Part shown: piece after piece, positions 1 through 3,903 of the stretch | Numbering within the stretch: the stretch's first letter is position 1 | How the letters are laid out: the number at the start of each line of letters is the position of its first letter | Assembly (NCBI GenBank): GCA_947472635.1 | Contig: CANJDY010000157.1 | Coordinates: 1 to 6,624, forward strand | Source of the DNA: Chitinophagaceae bacterium | GTDB lineage: Bacteria > Bacteroidota > Bacteroidia > Chitinophagales > Chitinophagaceae | Direction of reading: 5' to 3' | DNA length: 6,624 nucleotides | Program-made: the position numbers and the translations under genes | Notes under the pieces: generated by a model | Seen by the model: the letters and a program-made list of their open reading frames with translations, nothing else | Database searches by the model: none | Told to the model about the DNA's origin: nothing

Positions 1-202
1 TAACGATGGGCGTTTTGAAGTAGCCCGCCGGAACCGAATGTCCATGAAAAACTAAATTAATCGTTCTGTTATTTGGCCATTCTTTTTTGAGTTCCGTTTT
101 GATGTCGCTTAAATAATTTAGTGGGTCTACCACCCAGTTGTTGTCTTTTTTTTGATAAGAAAGTGAAAGCAAAGCAAGTAAAAGGAAACCAATATTTTTC
201 AT
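1..202 (-). CDS. Exported SGNH/GDSL-type hydrolase, N-terminal part (cut by left window edge)
   Basis: The first 67 codons of a gene that runs off the left edge. It starts at the ATG at 202-200 and reads MKNIGFLLLALLSLSYQ, a short lysine-led hydrophobic stretch that looks like a Sec signal peptide, so the product is probably exported to the periplasm or surface. After a polar region (residues 18-48) comes a beta strand and the block NLVFHGHSVPAGYFKTP (49-65). This resembles block I of SGNH hydrolases, where the nucleophile sits in GDS(L); here it would be Ser56 in GHSV. SGNH enzymes cleave esters, often acyl or acetyl groups on carbohydrates or lipids. The oxyanion Gly and Asn blocks and the C-terminal DxxH block lie outside the window, so neither activity nor substrate can be confirmed. 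It follows the RidA-like gene by 76 bp. No ribosome binding site stands out. The family call rests on one block and is moderate. Confidence 0.6.
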   Translation of the reverse strand, partial: MKNIGFLLLALLSLSYQKKDNNWVVDPLNYLSDIKTELKKEWPNNRTINLVFHGHSVPAGYFKTPIV

Positions 203-278
203 GGTGATTACATTTTAAAATGAGTGTTTAAAAGCCCCCTTGGTTCTAACCGCTGCGAAAAAAAATCAATTTCCAGGG

Positions 279-662
279 TTATGCAACTACTGCAGTAAAT
301 TCAATTTCTACCAAATATTCAGGTGCAACTAATTTGCTTACTTCATAAAATCCTGTAGCAGGCTTAATTTCTTTAAAAAAACTAGCATGTGCTTTTGCAA
401 CCGCTTCAAAACTATTAATGTCGGAAGTGAAAATGCGGGTGCGAATTACATCTTTCATGCCTACATTAAGATCTACCAGTACTTTTTCTATTCTTTCTAA
501 AATATTCATGGTTTGCGCATAAGCGTCATCCGCTTTCACTTTTTCGCCATCTACAATGGCAACCGTTCCAGAAACCTCTACGATATTACCAATTCGAACT
601 GCACGGCAATAACCCATTTTGTCTTCCCATGGTGAGCCGGTTAAAATATTTTTCCTTTCCAT
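279..662 (-). CDS. RidA/YjgF-family protein lacking the canonical catalytic arginine
   Basis: A complete 127-residue protein of the RidA (YjgF/YER057c/UK114) fold, matching the usual length of about 130 and expected to form a cytosolic trimer with ligand clefts between subunits. Visible family blocks are SPWEDKMGYCRAVRIGN (10-26), the strand EVSGTVA (29-35), AYAQT with the following long helix (47-64), VIRTRIFTSDIN (72-83) and the C-terminal VEIEFTAVV (118-126). Canonical RidA hydrolyses reactive enamine/imine intermediates, such as 2-aminoacrylate from PLP enzymes, using an arginine (Arg105 in E. coli) in a PARS segment. The matching segment here is PATGFYEV (101-108), with Thr103 at that site, while the conserved glutamate is kept (Glu119). 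It therefore belongs with Rid branches not expected to act as standard imine deaminases, and its role is unknown. The ATG at 662-660 gives the normal N-terminus. It stands 180 bp from the VOC gene, so it may have its own promoter. Confidence 0.92.
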   Translation of the reverse strand: MERKNILTGSPWEDKMGYCRAVRIGNIVEVSGTVAIVDGEKVKADDAYAQTMNILERIEKVLVDLNVGMKDVIRTRIFTSDINSFEAVAKAHASFFKEIKPATGFYEVSKLVAPEYLVEIEFTAVVA

Positions 663-694
663 TTTTTTATTAATAAATGAGTGATAATTTTTTA

Positions 695-730
695 CAATAT
701 TATACTAAATCTGAGAAAATGCTTTACAAA
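695..730 (-). promoter_or_regulatory. Candidate Bacteroidota-type promoter for the RidA-like gene
   Basis: On the minus strand TTTG (730-727) is followed after 24 bases by TAATATTG (702-695), one mismatch from the TAnnTTTG -7 element of Bacteroidota. The spacer is longer than the usual 19-21 or so, but the position would give a 5' leader of roughly 30 bases before the ATG at 662. The region is very AT-rich, so a chance match is possible. Confidence 0.25.
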
Positions 731-762
731 GTAAAATTTAAAGTTTTCACTATGCCCACAAA

Positions 763-794
763 CTAACCCCCTAACCCTCTAAACACCTAAACCC
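763..794. repeat. Four degenerate 8-bp tandem units, CTAA(A/C)CCC type
   Basis: Reading the plus strand, four consecutive 8-mers occur without gaps: CTAACCCC (763-770), CTAACCCT (771-778), CTAAACAC (779-786) and CTAAACCC (787-794). On the minus strand, which carries the genes, this is a guanine-rich run with G tracts of 3, 2, 3 and 5, plus another GGG at 757-755. It lies in the spacer between the VOC gene and the RidA-like gene. It could form a guanine quadruplex, or be a decayed copy of a dispersed intergenic repeat. The periodicity is seen directly; any function is inference. Confidence 0.65.
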
Positions 795-842
795 AAAGAA
801 AAAAGAGGCAATAAGTTAAAGTCTTTCTAGTTACCTGTTTTG

Positions 843-1265
843 TTATACCTGCATTAATTTTTCAATATCCATTTTTTTCATTTGCATAAATGCATACATC
901 GCTTTGGGGGCTTTTTCGGGGTCGCTCATCAGTTTGCCCAAAATCGTTGGAATGATTTGCCATGAAACACCGAATCGATCTTTTATCCAGCCACATTTCC
1001 CTTCTTGACCACCTTCTGCAAATTTGTTCCAATAATGATCGATTTCTTCCTGTGTTTCGCAGTTAACTACAAAAGAAACAGCCTCGTTGAATTTATATTC
1101 TGGTCCACCGTTTAGCCCCATAAATTTTTGACCATTTAATTCAAAAACAACGGCCATAGGGTTGGCGGAAAGTATTTTGGAGTTAGGAAAAACGGAGCAG
1201 TAAAAGTCTGCTGCAGACTGTGATTGTCCGTCAAACCACAAGCAAGGATAGATAGGGTTGGCCAT
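843..1265 (-). CDS. PhnB-like VOC-superfamily protein
   Basis: A complete 140-residue cytosolic protein of the vicinal oxygen chelate superfamily, PhnB-like branch (often labelled '3-demethylubiquinone-9 3-methyltransferase domain', a historic name that does not establish methyltransferase activity). Landmarks are the first strand and helix YPCLWFDGQSQSAADFYCSVF (6-26), NSKIL (28-32), VFELNGQKFMGLNGGPEYKFNEAVSFVV (40-67), then EEIDHYWNKFAEGG (73-86) and CGWIKDRFGVSWQIIP (91-106). The C-terminal helices with DPEKAPKAMYAFMQMKKMDI (115-134) also fit this branch. The stretch between NSKIL and VFELNG is short: many relatives have a longer loop there, so this is a compact variant. No substrate or metal ligand set can be assigned with confidence. 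The ATG at 1265 gives the expected MANPIYPCLWF start. It lies 66 bp after the oxidoreductase stop with no terminator between them, so the two may share a transcript. Confidence 0.9.
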   Translation of the reverse strand: MANPIYPCLWFDGQSQSAADFYCSVFPNSKILSANPMAVVFELNGQKFMGLNGGPEYKFNEAVSFVVNCETQEEIDHYWNKFAEGGQEGKCGWIKDRFGVSWQIIPTILGKLMSDPEKAPKAMYAFMQMKKMDIEKLMQV

Positions 1266-1310
1266 TGTTGATTTAGCTAAGTTGGGTTAAAAAAATATTT
1301 TTTATTTAAG

Positions 1311-1322
1311 TCAATCGATTGA
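1311..1322. repeat. 12-bp perfect palindrome TCAATCGATTGA
   Basis: A perfect self-complementary 12-mer in the 66-bp spacer between the oxidoreductase stop codon and the VOC start, about 46 bases upstream of the VOC ATG. It is not GC-rich and has no loop, so a terminator is unlikely. It could be a small operator, or chance in AT-rich DNA. Confidence 0.35.
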
Positions 1323-1331
1323 GTATTTACA

Positions 1332-2348
1332 TCACCATTGAATGGCTATTTTTCCCATACTTTTTCTTTTTTCAAGGTATTCATGTGCTGCTTCAATTTC
1401 GGAGGCTTGAAATACTTTTCCAATGTTGGGGGTAAAAACGCCGGTTGCTGTCAATCTAACCACTTCTGTTAAGCAGCGTTGTAAAACCTCCGGATGTTGG
1501 TCAGCCACACTGAGCATATTTACACCAATCATTGTCTTGGAGGGCATCATCAGCATCACAGGGTGATAGAAGCCAAAGCCGATAGCTGATTTTAATTTAC
1601 CCCATAAGTTTTTGTTTGTCATGTCGGAGGCGCCATAACAAACGATTCTTCCTCCCGCAGTCAATGAGCGAAATCCTTTTTTTACAGACCTTCCACCCAC
1701 TGCATCAAAAATAACATCCAAGCCCTTTCCATTGGTTATTTTTTTTACTTCCTTTTCAAAATCTTGCGTGGTATAATTAATCGGGTGATGAACACCCAAT
1801 TCTTCTAGATATTTTAATTTTTCATCAGAACCTGCGGTAGAAAAAATTTCGCATTGTTTGAATTTTGCAAATTGGATGAGCGCAGTTCCTACTCCGCCGG
1901 CTCCCGATTGAATGAGCACTTTGTCACCAGGATGAAGATTGACCATTTCAGCAGCAGCAAAATAAGCAGTGCAATATTGAGTAGTTAATGCAGTTGCTGT
2001 TGAAGTGTCCATACTTGCAGGAATGACTGCGGTGGCTCTGGCATCTGTAATCGCATATTCAGCATAGCCGCCAAAACGAGTCATGGCAGTCACCCGATCT
2101 CCTTTTTTTAGATGGGTCACTCCTTCGCCAATCATCTCAATCGTACCGGATACATCATAGCCTAGCACGCAGGGCTTGGGTGGAGCGTCTTCATACATTC
2201 CATTGCGTGCCATTACGTCGGCAAAGTTTAATCCAAAGGACTCTACTTTTATTAACACTTGTCCACCTGCAGGTATAGGAGTAGGTGTTTCCCTCAGTTC
2301 AAATGCGTTCTTAGCTGCACCGTTTTTGGTTAAAAAAATCGCTTTCAT
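1332..2348 (-). CDS. Zinc-independent medium-chain NADPH:quinone oxidoreductase, VAT1-like
   Basis: A 338-residue MDR-superfamily oxidoreductase, expected to be cytosolic. The GroES-like N-terminal domain carries SFGLNFADVMARNGMYEDAPPKPCVLGYDVSG (37-68) and GDRVTAMTRFGGYAEYA (83-99), typical of quinone oxidoreductase/VAT1-like enzymes. The Rossmann domain follows, with the nucleotide-binding GAGGVG (149-154), TAGSDEKLKYLEELG (171-185) and GLDVIFDAVGG (209-219). The residues that bind catalytic and structural zinc in alcohol dehydrogenases are absent, which fits this class. The segment NLWGKLKSAIGFGFYHPVMLM (247-267) and the VNM that follows match the longer loop of VAT1-type members. Relatives reduce quinones or alpha,beta-unsaturated carbonyls with NADPH; the actual substrate is not known. 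The frame stays open to an ATG at 2393, but the extra 15 residues (MCTNWIFGNTIIITE) have no family counterpart. MKAIFL at 2348 is the normal N-terminus, and a candidate promoter lies inside the extension. Confidence 0.93.
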   Translation of the reverse strand: MKAIFLTKNGAAKNAFELRETPTPIPAGGQVLIKVESFGLNFADVMARNGMYEDAPPKPCVLGYDVSGTIEMIGEGVTHLKKGDRVTAMTRFGGYAEYAITDARATAVIPASMDTSTATALTTQYCTAYFAAAEMVNLHPGDKVLIQSGAGGVGTALIQFAKFKQCEIFSTAGSDEKLKYLEELGVHHPINYTTQDFEKEVKKITNGKGLDVIFDAVGGRSVKKGFRSLTAGGRIVCYGASDMTNKNLWGKLKSAIGFGFYHPVMLMMPSKTMIGVNMLSVADQHPEVLQRCLTEVVRLTATGVFTPNIGKVFQASEIEAAHEYLEKRKSMGKIAIQW

Positions 2349-2371
2349 TTCAGTAATAATTATTGTATTGC

Positions 2372-2400
2372 CAAATATCCAATTAGTGCACATTCCTCAA
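2372..2400 (-). promoter_or_regulatory. Candidate promoter of the oxidoreductase gene
   Basis: On the minus strand TTG (2400-2398), 18 bases, then GATATTTG (2379-2372), one mismatch from TAnnTTTG. This arrangement resembles Bacteroidota promoters and would give a short leader before the ATG at 2348. It lies inside the 15-codon upstream extension of the frame, which favours the internal start. This is a pattern match only. Confidence 0.35.
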
Positions 2401-2405
2401 TTGGA
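2378..2405. repeat. Inverted repeat overlapping the oxidoreductase promoter (possible operator)
   Basis: TCCAATT (2378-2384) and AATTGGA (2399-2405) are perfect inverted copies separated by 14 bases. One arm touches the candidate -7 element and the other the candidate -33 element, the geometry expected of a repressor dimer site. No regulator gene is in the window. Seven-base AT-rich arms can arise by chance. Confidence 0.35.
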
Positions 2406-2497
2406 ATACTGGCAATTTGGTTTAAAAACTAATTGATATTTTTTAAATAAAATAGTGGTAAACAGTTGCTTATTTATAATCGTTTAAAAATTCCCCA

Positions 2498-3775
2498 TTA
2501 AAATAAAATACCGTCTTCCAAAAGAAACACAGTGATGCCCGCTATAAATCCAATAATAGCTAACCAGCTGATTTTTTTAAGGTACCAGATAAAATCAATT
2601 TGCTCGATGCCCATCACCGCAACACCTGCTGCAGAACCTATGATGATGGCACTGCCTCCTGTGCCGGTAGTTAAAGCAAGAAACTCCCAAAATGGATGAC
2701 CAGTTGGATAGATGGATAAATCATACATTCCCTGAGTAGCGGCTACCAAGGGTACATTATCTACTATGGAGGAAAGGATACCCAGTGCAATACCGATGAG
2801 GTAATCATTGTGAAGAGAATGGCTCAGGTAGACGGCAGCCATTTTTAATATTCCATAAGATTGCAATGCTGCTATTGAAAGCAATATTCCCAGAAAAAAC
2901 AATATACTCGGGGTATCTATTCTTTGCAAAGCCCTGGCCACCGTATATTTTTCTGCATAGGCTGTCTCCTTCTTTTTATGAATCATTGAGTTGATGACCC
3001 ACATGATGCTGAGCGCTCCCAGCATTCCCATAAATGGTGGAAGGTTTGTAATGGTTTTAAATACTGGAACAAAAATCAACAAGATAATTCCTGCAACAAG
3101 TATAATATTGCTTTCCTTTTTTTCTTTCAGTAACCTTTCTTGAATGGCGGAAGGGATGAAATACTTTCCGCTAAAACGTCGACCCATAATTAGAAGCGGA
3201 ACTGCACAACACAATAAGGAGGGTAATAATAGCTCCCGTATGATATTGAAAGCTGTTATTTGTCCACCAATCCAGAGCATAGTGGTGGTAACGTCTCCGA
3301 GTGGAGACCAAGCTCCTCCTGCATTGGCTGCAATCACAATCATTCCGGCAAACCAGCGCCGATCTTCTTTTTCTGATAAAATTTTCGCACAAAGGGATGT
3401 CATCACGATAGCGGTGGTTAGATTGTCCAGTAGTGCCGAAAGTAAAAATGTAATTCCTGTTACAATAAATAAGAGTCGCTGTTTACTAGTAGTGGTAATT
3501 TTCTGAGTAATAATTTCAAAACCACTATGCGAGTCTATCAGCTCAACAATTGTCATGGCGCCCAGTAAAAAAAACAAGATAGAAGCAATTTCTCCAAGGT
3601 GTTCAAATAGCTGTTTACTAACTGTTACTGATGAAGGGCTTTGCAATATATAAATCGTCCAGCATAAGACGCCCGTTAATAAAGCTGCTGCTGCTTTATT
3701 TAATTTCAATGGTTGTTCAAAAGCAATTGCAAAATACCCCAGAATAAAAATCGTTATAAGTAAGTATGTAGCCAT
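2498..3775 (-). CDS. nhaD: NhaD-type Na+/H+ antiporter
   Basis: A complete 425-residue inner-membrane protein of the ion transporter (ArsB/NhaD/SLC13-like) superfamily, best matching the NhaD branch, which expels Na+ (and often Li+) in exchange for protons. The N-terminus (1-45) has a first hydrophobic segment followed by FEQPLKLNKAAAALLTGVLCWTIY, a strongly NhaD-like signature. Further hydrophobic segments lie near 62-80, 101-130, 143-170, 180-198, 222-262, 289-315, 325-345, 365-390 and 400-421. The two inverted-repeat halves show matching polar blocks: LDNLTTA (116-122) with NAGGAWSPLGDVTTTMLW (151-168), and VDNVPLV (338-344) with TGTGGSAIIIGSAAGVA (370-386). The Asp-Asn pairs and Gly/Ser/Thr-rich segments are where ion binding is expected. 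The gene lies downstream of a strong hairpin that separates it from the peptidase gene, so it is probably transcribed from its own promoter. No clear promoter or ribosome binding site was found. The ATG at 3775 fits the family start. Confidence 0.92.
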   Translation of the reverse strand: MATYLLITIFILGYFAIAFEQPLKLNKAAAALLTGVLCWTIYILQSPSSVTVSKQLFEHLGEIASILFFLLGAMTIVELIDSHSGFEIITQKITTTSKQRLLFIVTGITFLLSALLDNLTTAIVMTSLCAKILSEKEDRRWFAGMIVIAANAGGAWSPLGDVTTTMLWIGGQITAFNIIRELLLPSLLCCAVPLLIMGRRFSGKYFIPSAIQERLLKEKKESNIILVAGIILLIFVPVFKTITNLPPFMGMLGALSIMWVINSMIHKKKETAYAEKYTVARALQRIDTPSILFFLGILLSIAALQSYGILKMAAVYLSHSLHNDYLIGIALGILSSIVDNVPLVAATQGMYDLSIYPTGHPFWEFLALTTGTGGSAIIIGSAAGVAVMGIEQIDFIWYLKKISWLAIIGFIAGITVFLLEDGILF

Positions 3776-3852
3776 TGCTATAAAGATAGGTTTTAGTAAG
3801 GATAATAGTATTGAAAAAACTGGCTACTAGTAACTTTGATTGAGGTATTTTA

Positions 3853-3890
3853 TACAAAGGGGGACTGTATGAATACAGTCCCCCTTTGTA
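3853..3890 (-). terminator. Strong hairpin, probable terminator of the M16 peptidase gene
   Basis: An 18-bp perfect inverted repeat: TACAAAGGGGGACTGTAT (3853-3870) and its exact reverse complement (3873-3890), with two bases between. In RNA it would form a stem of about 16 bp with a six-base loop and five consecutive G-C pairs. It starts 13 bases after the peptidase stop codon and ends 77 bases before the nhaD start. The CCCCCTTTGTA arm supplies a short T-rich edge on both strands, so it could act in both directions. A long separate T tract is lacking. Confidence 0.8.
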
Positions 3891-3903
3891 ATGATGTGAA
3901 AAC

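Noticed and set aside
211..222. Palindrome CATTTTAAAATG upstream of the left-edge hydrolase gene
   Set aside because: Composed almost wholly of A and T in an AT-rich spacer, so chance is the simplest explanation; no promoter elements frame it.
795..842. T-rich stretch after the VOC gene as an intrinsic terminator
   Set aside because: The minus strand has a CTCTTTTTTCTTT run but no stable GC-containing stem before it.
2176..2436. Plus-strand open frame of 86 codons
   Set aside because: It lies antisense to the well-supported oxidoreductase and its upstream region, and its translation resembles no family; it is a shadow frame.
3144..3506. Plus-strand open frame of 120 codons, and a minus-strand 73-codon frame at 3171-3392
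   Set aside because: Both lie inside the antiporter coding sequence in other frames. The antiporter frame has clear family motifs throughout.
3776..3790. TATCTTTA on the minus strand just before the nhaD ATG, as a -7 element giving a leaderless message
   Set aside because: There is no partner -33 element at a reasonable distance, and the site is too close to the ATG to prefer over chance in AT-rich DNA.
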